Origin: Halisarca cf. caerulea
Lineage: Eukaryota; Porifera; Demospongiae; Chondrillida; Halisarcidae
Direction: 5' to 3'
Assembly: GCA_963170055.1 (NCBI GenBank)
Contig: CAUJGJ010000431.1
Span: 1,034,701 to 1,098,700 of the forward strand
Length of the DNA stretch: 64,000 nt
Positions 1 through 15,882 of the stretch are shown piece by piece. Each line of letters opens with the position of its first letter. Position 1 is the stretch's first letter. Under the pieces are notes generated by a model, which worked only from the letters and a program-made list of their open reading frames with translations, was not told the origin of the DNA and did no database searches. Position numbers and translations under genes: made by a program.

Positions 1-498
1 AAAAAACCCTCTGGGCCACAAGTGACTGGGAATGTCAGTTTTATGATGCATTATAGTGAGGTTGGCAGGTTAGCAAGGTTGACACTCGGCTAGTACATGC
101 ATTTTGATTTGTTTCAGAATCTAGGGTGGATTAGTGGGGTTGGTGGTTTATAGAGGGGCAGATCAGAGAGGTTCTCTGTTCTACTGTACATACAGTTGTC
201 ATGTGTGTGGATTATAGAGGGGCAGATCAGAGAGGTTCTCTGTTCTACTGTACATACAGTTGTCATGTGTGTGGATTATAGAGGGGCAGATCAGAGAGGT
301 TCTCTGTTCTACTGTACATACAGTTGTCATGTGTGTGGATTATAGAGGGGCAGATCAGAGAGGTTCTCTGTTCTACTGTACATACAGTTGTCATGTGTGT
401 GGATTATAGAGGGGCAGATCAGAGAGGTTCTCTGTTCTACTGTACATACAGTTGTCTTGTGTGTGGATTATAGAGGGGCAGATCAGAGAGGTTCTCTG
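1..498. repeat. Decayed MITE ending in a 64-bp tandem array
   Basis: The first 170 bases resemble the complete 175-bp MITE at 54244-54418: both share a block with 'gggaatgtcagtttt', a 'ggattagtggggttgg'-type block and an 'agaggtt' end. From about 147 a 64-bp unit (attatagaggggcag ... tgtgtgtgg) repeats about 5.5 times to 498. The unit contains the 3' terminal part of the MITE, so the array seems to have grown from the transposon end. No coding is seen. Confidence 0.7.
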
Positions 499-504
499 GG
501 TATA

Positions 505-694
505 CAGTCAGACCTCACTTATCCGCACACATCTGTTTAGGATGAAATTGCAGATAAAGTGTGAGGGAACTGGATAAATGAGGGAGCAGTAGTATAGTGT
601 ACAGTAGGATTATTGCAGGTTTGTTCCGATAAAGGTTATTGCAGAAGGCGAGGGCAATTGGATATCCGAGGTGCGAATAAATGAGGTCTTACTG
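505..694. mobile_element. Pogo/Tigger-type MITE (190 bp)
   Basis: It begins cagtcagacctcactt and ends with the imperfect inverse (aaatgaggtcttactg), preceded by TA. The ends match those of the pogo-like element at 50199-52788 (cagtgagacctcactt). There is no coding capacity, so it would have depended on a pogo-type transposase for mobility. Confidence 0.7.
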
Positions 695-752
695 TTTACA
701 GTTGTCATGTGTGAATGATGAGTAGTCACAGTAGCTCATGTCAGTGGTTTCT

Positions 753-873
753 TGTGTCCGTGCTGCATTTGTGTCCGTGCTGCATTTGTGTCTGCGCTGC
801 ATTTGTGTCCGTCCTGCATTTGTGTCTGCGCTGCATTTGTGTCCGTCCTGCATTTGTGTCCGTGCTGCATTTG
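753..873. repeat. 17-bp minisatellite
   Basis: About seven copies of a 17-bp unit of the form gtgtccgtgctgcattt with a few substitutions. The repeat opens reading frames on both strands that are not genes. Confidence 0.8.
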
Positions 874-950
874 CGGATTTAGATATGAATTGAATTTATA
901 TAGTGTGTATGCCAACACTGTCAGCACATTCTTGCTACTAACACCTAGTA

Positions 951-1490
951 CAGTGGGACCTCTGTGATCTAACATCTCTATAATCCGACATTCTCTCTGA
1001 TCTGGCCATACTGTGAGGTACATCCACCATATTAGCTATACTAAGAGTCTCTTGATAATCCAACAACCTCTGTAATCTGACATTATTTTGTTGCCCACAG
1101 AGTGTCAGGTTATCAAGGTTCCACTGTATACTGAATGTTACTTGTTGCCCACAGAGTGTCAGATTATCAAGGTTCCACTGTACACTGAATGTTACTTGTT
1201 GCCCACAGAGTGTCAGATTATCAAGGTTCCACTGTATACTGAATGTTACTTGTTGCCCACAGAGTGTCAGATTATCAAGGTTCCACTGTATACTGAATGT
1301 TACTTGTTGCCCACAGAGTGTCAGATTATCAAGGTCCCACTGTATACTGAATGTACTTGTTGCTCACTGAGTGTCAGATTATCAAGGTTCCACTGTATAC
1401 TGAATGTTACTTGTTGCCCACAGAGTGTCAGATTATCAAGGTCCCACTGTATACTGAATGTTACTTACTGCCCACAGAGTGTCAGTTTCC
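951..1490. repeat. MITE whose 3' end is expanded into a 54-bp tandem array
   Basis: A cagtgggacctctg end at 951 and its rough inverse (aaggttccactg) at about 1126 outline a MITE. The terminal segment (ttgttgcccacagag ... gaatgttac, 54 bp) is then repeated about seven times to 1490, every unit carrying the transposon-end sequence. Confidence 0.7.
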
Positions 1491-1560
1491 ACTCAAGTAG
1501 TATTGTAGGTCATGTCCTCAGTTCTTCCTTCAAGTCTATCCTAAATTGTCCTTTATGTAG

Positions 1561-7386
<5,826 letters not shown>

Positions 7387-7529
7387 GTGACTCAGTGTAT
7401 TAGCATAGACGTGCTAAAATATTATATGGAACAATGTTATTAGCTGCTTCAAACTGTATACCTTTATATAATGTACGTATGTGGTTACTGGTAGATTAAG
7501 TGTGCATTAATTTTTTGTGTGTGCATGTG

Positions 7530-7539
7530 TGCATGCATG

Positions 7540-7597
<58 letters not shown>
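7530..7597. repeat. (GT)n microsatellite
   Basis: A pure GT tract downstream of the ROCO stop codon. Confidence 0.95.
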
Positions 7598-7598
<1 letters not shown>

Positions 7599-7876
7599 AC
7601 AGTATACTTCAGTTGGCATGCTGGAAAGAGACATTGAGTCCAATGGCATTTAGAAAGAGCACAATATATCCATGCAAGCTACATTTGCTGTGCTGCCAGC
7701 ATTAGGTATGCATGACAGTAATTTAACTGGTCTCCAGTGGCTGCCTGTCTTCCAGCTGGCTCTTTTGAACAATATTGACTATTGCTCCTTGCACTACCAG
7801 GGAGATCATGAGTGGATCCTAAATCACCCATGCATGCAAGGTCATTTGAATTTCTGCATACGCTAGCATAATATTA

Positions 7877-8060
7877 CTATGAAGAATCCACCAGTCACTC
7901 TCCCGGCCACCAGAAACATGCAGTACGTACGTTGCTGAGGAGTTCGGGTCCATATTCAAAGGCCTGCTTGTGTATAGCATTCCTGCACATGCAGTTGGGT
8001 ATGTCACAGCGTGAACACCTTCAACTTTTCCTATGTATACCACCAATTATGAGTTTATTG
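7877..8060 (+). pseudogene. Relic of a NACHT-gene exon
   Basis: The stretch reads gaagaatccaccagtcact ... ttcaaaggcctgcttgtg ... cagttgggtatg ... ttcaacttttcc, matching in order the NACHT exon at about 41807-41985 (gaagaatccgccagtc, ttcaaaggcctgcttgtg, gagttgggtatg, ttcaacttttcc). It has internal deletions and stops. It is a decayed fragment of a paralogue of the NLR gene in this window, lying just downstream of the ROCO gene. Confidence 0.75.
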
Positions 8061-8330
8061 CATGTAGCATTGCATATTAATTTAATTTGCTGTCTATACC
8101 CATGTACAACTAATTACAGTGAGGGAGTATTTCTTTATTTTATTCTACTTATTTTATAATTTTATTATTATATTGCTCTATTATATTTTATCATATTATA
8201 TTGTTTGATTATAATATATGCATGCACATATCATGCACATACATATGTTCTCCATTCAATCTAGCTACATGGAATTCACATGATGTAATCTCAACTATTC
8301 ACATAAAATCATAAACTACACATGTCAACA

Positions 8331-8781
8331 CACCAAACCTTAGTTAAGAATATATGCAATAACAATACCATAAACATACTATTGAGATAATATATTCTGT
8401 AATAATACAACACTTATGATGTACAGCAAGCAGTTATCACATGCACCAGTCCATGTATCACCATTACACTACCAGGTTGTAGGGAAACTCCCCATTACAA
8501 TAAGCAGCAGGGAAAGTCCCTAATACAACATCCTGCTGGGAATCCTCACAAGGGTGTGTCAGTCCCCACTTGGCTCAGGATCCTCAGTAATGGCTGCCAT
8601 AACGTGTTGGCTGGCAACAGAGGAAGAAGTTTCCCCTTGTTCCTCGTTCTCCTCTTCTTCAAGGACTTCAGTTGTCAGTCTTGGTTGGTGAGCTTGTACA
8701 GACTGAGCAATCCTCTCCACTCCTTTCTTGATCATGTCATCTCTGGTAGATGGCTTGAAGTGAGAAATTTTGCAACATCAG

Positions 8782-8813
<32 letters not shown>

Positions 8814-8935
8814 GTGTAAATGTATATTAAATGAGATAATGAGAATACAGTACGTACGTATGTCAATATATAATATCATATACTGTATGTACATCTGTTT
8901 TGGATGTTTACACAGAAATCCACAATTCTGCTGAC
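8331..8935. repeat. Duplicated block A, copy 1
   Basis: From accaaaccttagttaag to ccacaattctgctga this segment matches 61279-61915 almost base for base in long runs, in the same orientation, including non-coding DNA, a GT tract and one exon-like region. Confidence 0.85.
8559..8773 (-). pseudogene. Terminal exon of a GPCPD1-like gene, copy 1 (decayed)
   Basis: The reverse strand encodes a 71-residue tail (SHFKPSTRDDMIKKGV near the start, AAITEDPEPSGD then stop). It is nearly identical to the exon at 61518-61732, which sits downstream of recognisable GDPD exons. In this copy the acceptor is lost: the position of the cag in copy 2 reads caa here. The middle exons are not found, so this copy is judged dead. 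Assignment to the glycerophosphodiesterase gene rests on position in copy 2, since this tail has no domain of its own. Confidence 0.6.
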
Positions 8936-9052
8936 AAAGCAAGCAGCCATCCTTGCTTCATCCATGGTAAACAACATGGACCCACCCTAAGCCAACAAGA
9001 CATGTATACGACATCATACGTAAGCTACTTGTATGGTCTAGCCAAGCAAGAC

Positions 9053-9325
9053 ACCAGCATATGAACCAGGGACCATGTGTGTGCCCAAGCCAAGCAAGAC
9101 ACCAGCATATGGACCAGGGGCCATGTGTGTGCCCAAGACAAGCAAGACACCAGCATATGGACCAGGGGCCATGTGTGTGCCCAAGTCAAGCAAGACACCA
9201 GCATAGGAACCAGGGGCCATGTGTGTGCCCAAGCCAAGCAAGACACCGGCATATGAACCAGGGGTCATGTGTGTGCCCAAGTCAAGCAAGACCGGCATAT
9301 GAACCAGGGGTCATGTGTGTGCCCA
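9053..9325. repeat. 48-bp minisatellite
   Basis: About 5.5 copies of a 48-bp unit (gcaagacaccagcatatg ... gtgtgcccaagccaa). A 48-bp unit is a multiple of three and therefore opens frames on both strands that are not genes. Confidence 0.85.
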
Positions 9326-9423
9326 AAACCAAATAAGAAAGAAATACCAAACAAGGATGCAGAGCAGGGCAAGTGTTGATACTGCACACATGCACAACAC
9401 ATTGGAGTCACCGAAGGGGCTTG

Positions 9424-9567
9424 AAACAGAGCATCTGTAGTGCTAGCTAGAGCCCTCCATGCTAGCCATGAAACAGAGCATCTGTAGTGCTAGCTAGAGC
9501 CCTCCATGCTAGCCATGAAACAGAGCATCTGTAGTGCTAGCTAGAGCCCTCCATGCTAGCCATGAAA
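9424..9567. repeat. 47-bp minisatellite
   Basis: Three copies of a 47-bp unit (gaaacagagcatctgtag ... catgctagccat), nearly identical. Confidence 0.85.
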
Positions 9568-9689
9568 CCATAGACTTAATGGGTGAGCTAAGACTGAGTG
9601 GAAGCACTGCAGACGACATGCAGATAAGCTGGGCAAATACAAAGCCCATACATTGAATATAGGCATGCACTGCACTGCATGGAACAACA

Positions 9690-10290
9690 CCCGCCAGTAA
9701 ACAGACATATGTGCATACATATCACACATAATACTCCAACAGGAGGTACATACATATGTGTGTACATACATATCACACACAATACTCCAACAGGAGGTAC
9801 ATACGTATGTGTGTACATACATATCACACACAATACTCCAACAGGAGGTACATACGTATGTGTGTACATACATATCACACACAATACTCCAACAGGAGGT
9901 ACATACGTATGTGTGTACATACGTACATATCACACACAATACTCCAACAGGAGGTACATACGTATGTGTGTACATACATATCACACACAATACTCCAACA
10001 GGAGGTACATACGTATGTGTGTACATACATATCACACACAATACTCCAACAGGAGGTACATACGTATGTGTGTACATACGTACATATCACACACAATACT
10101 CCAACAGGAGGTACATACGTATGTGTGTACATACGTACATATCACACACAATACTCCAACAGGAGGTACATACGTATGTGTGTACATACGTACATATCAC
10201 ACACAATACTACAACAGGAGGTACATACGTATGTGTGTACATACGTATCACACACAATACTACAACAGGAGGTACATACATACAAGTGTA
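9690..10290. repeat. 50/54-bp minisatellite with a palindromic core
   Basis: About 11 copies of acatatcacacacaatac-tccaacaggaggtacatacgt-atgtgtgt. Unit length alternates between 50 and 54 bp through an optional acgt. The core gtacatacgtatgtgtac is nearly palindromic. Long open frames here (up to 275 codons) are by-products of the repeat. Confidence 0.85.
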
Positions 10291-10811
10291 CATCCATCAG
10301 GAATCAGGAGATGATGGCATGGACATACACACTGTACATATGTACGCACTGTACATACATACGTACATCTGTACATACATCTGTGGCAAAGAGCAAAGAA
10401 GCAGCAAATTAATACACATTCTGCTCACAGTGGTCTGCTACCCTGCAGCACAGACATGTCCCCCTCCAGATTACCAAGGGCAGAATACAGAGCCCCAACG
10501 ACCAAGTGCATGTGCAAGGAAGGGGCACAATCCGTGCTCACATGCAGAGCTAGAGATGCAGAAGCTACTCAAAAGAGCATGCTAAACTGAATTGCTGCAA
10601 CCAGCTACCTCACACGCCAACACCATGACAACGATGACCAAATAGGGGGAACTGATATAGGCACAGAGCAGCCTACTGAATGGTACGTGTGGAAGAAGGC
10701 AAACAGCAACGGAAGGAGGACAGGATGCAGAGACCCATGCAAAACAGGCTGCCAGCAAACATGCCAGCTATGACTACCCCACCAGCCTGGTTAGGAGAGG
10801 CAGCACCGACT

Positions 10812-10972
10812 GTAGGTGTGTACGTAAGTATATGTAGATTGGATACCACAACACAGTGGGTGGAATACTATGGGACCAATGACACCACTGAGGACCCTCC
10901 ACACCAACTGTAGGTGTGTATGTAAGTATATGTAGATTGGATACCACAACATAGTGGGTGGAATACTATGGA
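10812..10972. repeat. Two-copy direct repeat of about 65 bp
   Basis: tgtaggtgtgtacgtaag ... ggtggaatactatgg occurs at about 10812 and again at about 10909, with a 30-40 bp spacer. Confidence 0.7.
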
Positions 10973-10977
10973 CACTA

Positions 10978-11121
10978 GGGACTGAAAAATTAATTCCACT
11001 TATCAGAAATTCTACTTAACAGAGTTTGTTTGTATTAGTTTTAATTGAGTAGGGACAAATAAACCCATTTAACATATCCAGAACTTCCAGTTAAGCAAGT
11101 TCTATTTAAGGGGACTTACTG
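10978..11121. mobile_element. Possible decayed MITE
   Basis: A roughly 140-bp AT-rich segment has ends recalling the cagt...cttac family (ends ggacttactgta) and internal inverted similarity (ccacttatcaga against ccagttaagcaag). The ends are too degenerate for certainty. Confidence 0.4.
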
Positions 11122-11309
11122 TACTTAAGATTAAATTATCTAATATTAGGTAAAAACGTTCAATAAAGTAGACATTTTTGTGACCTGAAAATTGCCTTAC
11201 TCATGGATAGTATAGTCAGGGAAGACTATCCACGCAACACCAACGGTGGCCATTTTGTATGACATCATTTCAACTGAAGTGCATAGGAAGGGAGTAGTGT
11301 CCACTGCCA

Positions 11310-11612
11310 TAGCCCAGTATGCATGTGAGGTTGGCAGCTGGTACATGTACACTGCCCAGTATGCATGTGACGTTGACAGCTGGTACATGTACACTGCCCA
11401 GTATGCATGTGAGGTTGACAGCTGGTACATGTACACTGCCCAGTATGCATGTGACGTTGACAGCTGGTACATGTACACTGCCCAGTATGCATGTGACGTT
11501 GACAGCTGGTACATGTACACTGCCCAGTATGCATGTGATGTTGACAGCTGGTACATGTACACTGCCCAGTATGCATGTGATGTTGACAGCTGGTACATGT
11601 ACACTGACATGC
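11310..11612. repeat. 42-bp minisatellite
   Basis: Seven copies of gcccagtatgcatgtgac...gctggtacatgtacact (42 bp). Open frames in five of six frames are a by-product of the 3n unit. Confidence 0.9.
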
Positions 11613-11699
11613 CACAACCTGTAGCTGGTACAGGTATGCCCCAAGCTACACTACTACTGTATGTGCCCCTATTTAGGGTGGTGTCCAGGTCACATATGT

Positions 11700-11889
11700 T
11701 TGTATGCATGCACACACATGTACACACATGTACGTACACAGGCTCACACATGTACACACATGCACACACATGTACACACATGCACACACATACACACACA
11801 TGTACACACATGTACACACATGCACACACATGTACACAAATGCACATGTACACAGGCACACACATACATACACAGACACACACACACAG

Positions 11890-11940
<51 letters not shown>
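11700..11940. repeat. (ACAC)/(ACATGTAC) microsatellite
   Basis: A tract of acacatgtacacacatgc units passing into pure CA. It abuts the exon-like region at 11942 and is mirrored at 63480-63620. Confidence 0.9.
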
Positions 11941-11941
<1 letters not shown>

Positions 11942-11943
<2 letters not shown>

Positions 11944-12168
11944 CTTCTAGTTGTTCCAAATTCTCCATCCTCCACCACAACTGGTACTGATCCTTTCACA
12001 GCAGTTGAGGAAGAGACAAACTTTCTAGGATGTATTGTACTCTCAAACTGTTCCACTATCAACTTCTTCTCTCCTCTCCAGTTCAGTTCACTGCACACCA
12101 AATAGCGGTAGTTGACCTCCTCCAGGAGTGAGAGGGAGAGGGAGAATTCCCATACATTCACTTCACCA
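11942..12168 (-). pseudogene. CBM20-type exon of a GPCPD1-like gene, copy 1
   Basis: The reverse strand encodes VWEFSLSL, VNYRYLVCSEL, IVEQFESTIHPRKF and VPVVVEDGEFGTT in order. This is the pattern of the second half of the N-terminal starch-binding (CBM20) domain of glycerophosphocholine phosphodiesterase GPCPD1, where an aromatic-rich strand is followed by WE/FE-T-PR and a VxDGxFG motif. It ends at aga ag|gtgtgt inside a GT tract. It is open, but the rest of the gene in this copy is missing or broken. A near-identical exon lies at 63621-63848. Confidence 0.6.
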
Positions 12169-12221
12169 CTAGTGGGAGGGGAGGAGGTAGGCCGGTGATG
12201 GGATGTTTACACATACAGTTA

Positions 12222-12650
12222 TAGTGAAACCTCTATACTAAGGACACCATTGGGACCGCAGTGAACAGTCCTGTACAGTAAAACCTCTATAATAAGGACA
12301 CCATTGAGACTGCAGTAAACAGTCCTGTACAGTGAAACCTCTATACTAAGGACACCATTGGGACTGCAGTAAACAGTCCTGTATAGTGAAACCTCTATAA
12401 TAAGGACACCATTTGGACCACAGTAAACAGTCCTGTACAGTGAAACCTCTATAATAAGGACACCATTTGGACCACAGTAAACAGTCCTGTACAGTGAAAC
12501 CTCTATTATAAGGACACCATTAGGACTGTAGTAAACGGTTCTGTACAGTGGAACCTCTATACTAAGGACACCATTGGGACCACAGTAAACAGTCCTGTAC
12601 AGTGAAACCTCTATACTAAGGATACCATTGGGACTGCAGTAAACAGGAAT
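12222..12650. repeat. 54-bp tandem array built from a transposon end
   Basis: About eight units of cagtgaaacctctatact-aaggacaccattggg-accgcagtgaacagtcctgta (54 bp). Each unit begins with the cagtgaaacctctata end typical of pogo-type MITEs. The same array starts again at 63901 and runs off the window. Confidence 0.85.
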
Positions 12651-12784
12651 TACAAATGCTTGTAGTATCAAAACAAACTATCCTAATCCAGTTACTCATC
12701 TACAGCTGCCACTCCTGTGATATTTTTTGCATCACAAACACATGGTTAACCTCTCATATACATGACAACAAAGCTATCAGCCAC

Positions 12785-14632
12785 CTACTTATCCCCACCC
12801 CATGTGCTCACTGAACTGCTCTATCCTACCTATAATCCCCACCCCATGTACTCACTGAACTGCTCTATCCTACCTATAACCCCCACCCCATGTGCTCACT
12901 GAACTGCTCTATCCTACCTATAATCCCCACCCCATGTGCTCACTAAACTGCTCTATCCTACCTATAATCCCCACCCCATGTGCTCACTGAACTGCTCTAT
13001 CCTACCTATAATCCCCACCCCATGTGCTCACTGAACTGCTCTATCCTACCTATAATCCCCACCCCATGTGCTCACTAAACTGCTCTATCCTACCTATAAT
13101 CCCCACCCCATGTGCTCACTGAACTGCTCTATCCTACCTATAATCCCCACCCCATGTGCTCACTAAACTGCTCTATCCTACCTGTAATCCCCACCCCATG
13201 TGCTCACTGAACTGCTCTATCCTACCTATAATCCCCACCCCATGTGCTCACTGAACTGCTCTATCCTACCTATAATCCCCACCCCATGTGCTCACTAAAC
13301 TGCTCTATCCTACCTATAATCCCCACCCCATGTGCTCACTGAACTGCTCTATCCTACCTATAATCCCCACACCATGTGCTCACTGAACTGCTCTATCCTA
13401 CCTATAATCCCCACCCCATGTGCTCACTGAACTGCTCTATCCTACCTATAATCCCCACACCATGTGCTCACTGAACTGCTCTATCCTACCTATAATCCCC
13501 ACCCCATGTGCTCACTGAACTGCTCTATCCTACCTATCCCCACCCCATGTACTCACTAAACTGCTCTATCCTACCTATAATCCCCACCCCATGTGCTCAC
13601 TGAACTGCTGTATCCTACCTATAATCCCCACCCCATGTGCTCACTGAACTGCTCTATCCTACCTATAATCCCCACCCCATGTGCTCACTAAACTGCTCTA
13701 TCCTACCTATCCCCACCCCATGTACTCACTGAACTGCTCTATCCTACCTATAATCCCCACCCCATGTGCTCACTAAACTGCTCTATCCTACCTATAATCC
13801 CCACCCCATGTGCTCACTAAACTGCTCTATCCTACCTATAATCCCCACACCATGTGCTCACTGAACTGCTCTATCCTACCTATAATCCCCACCCCATGTG
13901 CTCACTAAACTGCTCTATCCTACCTATAATCCCCACCCCATGTGCTCACTGAACTGCTCTATCCTACCTATAATCCCCACCCCATGTGCTCACTGAACTG
14001 CTCTATCCTACCTATCCCCACCCCATGTACTCACTAAACTGCTCTATCCTACCTATAATCCCCACCCCATGTGCTCACTGAACTGCTCTATCCTACCTAT
14101 AATCCCCACCCCATGTGCTCACTGAACTGCTCTATCCTACCTATAATCCCCACCCCATGTGCTCACTAAACTGCTCTATCCTACCTATCCCCACCCCATG
14201 TACTCACTGAACTGCTCTATCCTACCTATAATCCCCACCCCATGTGCTCACTAAACTGCTCTATCCTACCTATAATCCCCACCCCATGTGCTCACTAAAC
14301 TGCTCTATCCTACCTATAATCCCCACACCATGTGCTCACTGAACTGCTCTATCCTACCTATAATCCCCACCCCATGTACTCACTGAACTGCTCTATCCTA
14401 CCTGTAATCCCCACCCCATGTACTCACTGAACTGCTCTATCCTACCTATAATCCCCACCCCATGTGCTCACTGAACTGCTCTATCCTACCTGTAATCCCC
14501 ACCCCATGTGCTCACTGAACTGCTCTATCCTACCTATAATCCCCACCCCATGTGCTCACTAAACTGCTCTATCCTACCTATAATCCCCACCCCATGTGCT
14601 CACTGAACTGCTCTATCCTACCTGTGGTCACC
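12785..14632. repeat. 44-bp satellite with higher-order structure
   Basis: About 42 copies of a 44-bp unit (tgctcactgaactgctct-atcctacctataatcccc-accccatg). Shorter units lacking 'ataat' (cctatccccacccc) occur near 13532, 13707, 14009 and 14184. The spacing between matching pairs is about 477 bp, so a block of roughly 11 units was itself duplicated. Units alternate between 'actgaac' and 'actaaac' variants. No genes. Confidence 0.95.
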
Positions 14633-14757
14633 TGCCACCAGGACCTGGGAAGTATGGTCTACAATAAATTATCATGGAGCAATCACCTTAAGTCCATCTG
14701 TGCAACAGTTTATAAATCCCTCAACTTTATCCAGAGATGTATACGCACCCACCAATC
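14621..14757 (+). pseudogene. LINE (CR1/L2-type) reverse-transcriptase relic
   Basis: The stretch reads in one frame HQDLGSMVYNKLSWSNHLKS and then ICATVYKSLNFIQRCI. This matches the LGV-xx-D-xx-LSWxxHI ... K-x-LxFIxR block just after the RT palm in CR1/L2-like non-LTR elements and in Jockey. Only about 45 residues remain, between the satellite and a CA tract. Confidence 0.7.
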
Positions 14758-14765
14758 ATCAATCC

Positions 14766-14771
14766 ATCACA

Positions 14772-14836
<65 letters not shown>
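14766..14836. repeat. (CA)n microsatellite
   Basis: A pure CA tract. Confidence 0.95.
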
Positions 14837-14838
<2 letters not shown>

Positions 14839-15603
14839 GGCTTAGACATTTCGCTTCAAGCGACCAAATAACGCGAAAAGTACACGAAAAAAAACGATGC
14901 AAAATCTGAGATTCCAGCTCGCCAAAGGCACACTTGAGGGGCAAACCGCAACACAACTTACTCATTCTGGACGGCACTGGTCTGGAGCATTCTTCTTCTG
15001 TCGTCGTACGGTCAACTAGCAGGTCAGCAAGAACACAAAGAACAAATCTGCCGGACTATCGAAAGACCATATCTATAGACAGACAAGGTTGGTTTGGGCA
15101 ACCCCTGCCTTCCCGATCTACGGTTTGAGTACGTACGGTGATTACCGCCTCCTTACTGTCCCTAACACTGCATGATAAAATTAAAATGGCCTCCGATCGT
15201 ATACTACAACTAGAGCGAACCTTTTTATAACGGACACTCGGCCTGAACTGTTCCCACGTGCTTATCACGAAAAGGGGCGTAATCGATTTGCTCACGATTT
15301 TTGTCGTTCTCGAGGTCATTCTTTTATCCAAGTTGTCGATCCATACCGTTCTAGCCCTGCCTTTTCGACGGCTCTTGTTCTGAGTTTTTAGTGGCTGAGT
15401 ACGCCTCTCCTCCGCCTGCAAAACTTGCCAAGATCGATCAAGAATTAGAAGGTTAGTTGCCGGGTTCACAGTGTTCACGGGGAGCAGTTTCAACATAAAT
15501 ATTCTGTACTGCGTACGTAAGTATCTATAGAGTATCTATGGTTTCAACCGTTATAATATACCTGGACTTTGTCCTGTTCAGAAGTTTAGTCTATGGTTCT
15601 TAG
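14837..15603. other. Unassigned 770-bp stretch
   Basis: A minus-strand open frame (15056-15496, up to 146 codons) is present but matches nothing I recognise and has no clear start or splice context. It may be chance or a decayed exon. Confidence 0.4.
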
Positions 15604-15621
15604 GTGTGTGTGTGTGTGTGC

Positions 15622-15672
<51 letters not shown>
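15604..15672. repeat. (GT)n tract, left flank of the P-type element
   Basis: A GT/CGTGCG tract. The right end of the transposon (24050) is also followed by a GT tract (24051-24087), so the element sits inside one microsatellite. Confidence 0.9.
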
Positions 15673-15673
<1 letters not shown>

Positions 15674-15716
15674 ATAGATAATAGAAAAACTCGGGATTGG
15701 AAACGCGTTACGTCAC
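15673..15716. repeat. Left terminal inverted repeat of the P-type element
   Basis: Matches the reverse complement of 24007-24050 at 43 of 44 positions. The single difference converts acgcgtgacgtcac (right) to acgcgttacgtcac (left), which destroys the TGACGTCA octamer on this side. Confidence 0.95.
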
Positions 15717-15882
15717 GTATATACTAACATATTTTTTTTTTTTTTTTTTTTTTTAATGTAATATAATAATAAATAACAGTATAAATGAAATAGGCACACA
15801 TGCGCACTGCCTCATACAGATAATAAACTAGTACAAAATAACTAATACAAATACTATGTAGATTAAAGTTTGAAGCATGCAT

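Noticed and set aside
1088..1560. N-terminal part of the 352-codon frame before the first ROCO exon
   Set aside because: It translates the 54-bp tandem array; the coding exon starts after the tag acceptor at 1560.
9556..10585. Long open frames on both strands (up to 275 codons)
   Set aside because: They are translations of the 50/54-bp minisatellite; no splice or start context and the same is seen in several frames.
12785..14632. CRISPR-like array
   Set aside because: Units are contiguous 44-bp repeats with no unique spacers, in a eukaryotic setting; it is a satellite.
15056..15496. 146-codon minus-strand frame as a gene
   Set aside because: No recognisable motif, no ATG in good context and no splice partners; left as unassigned.
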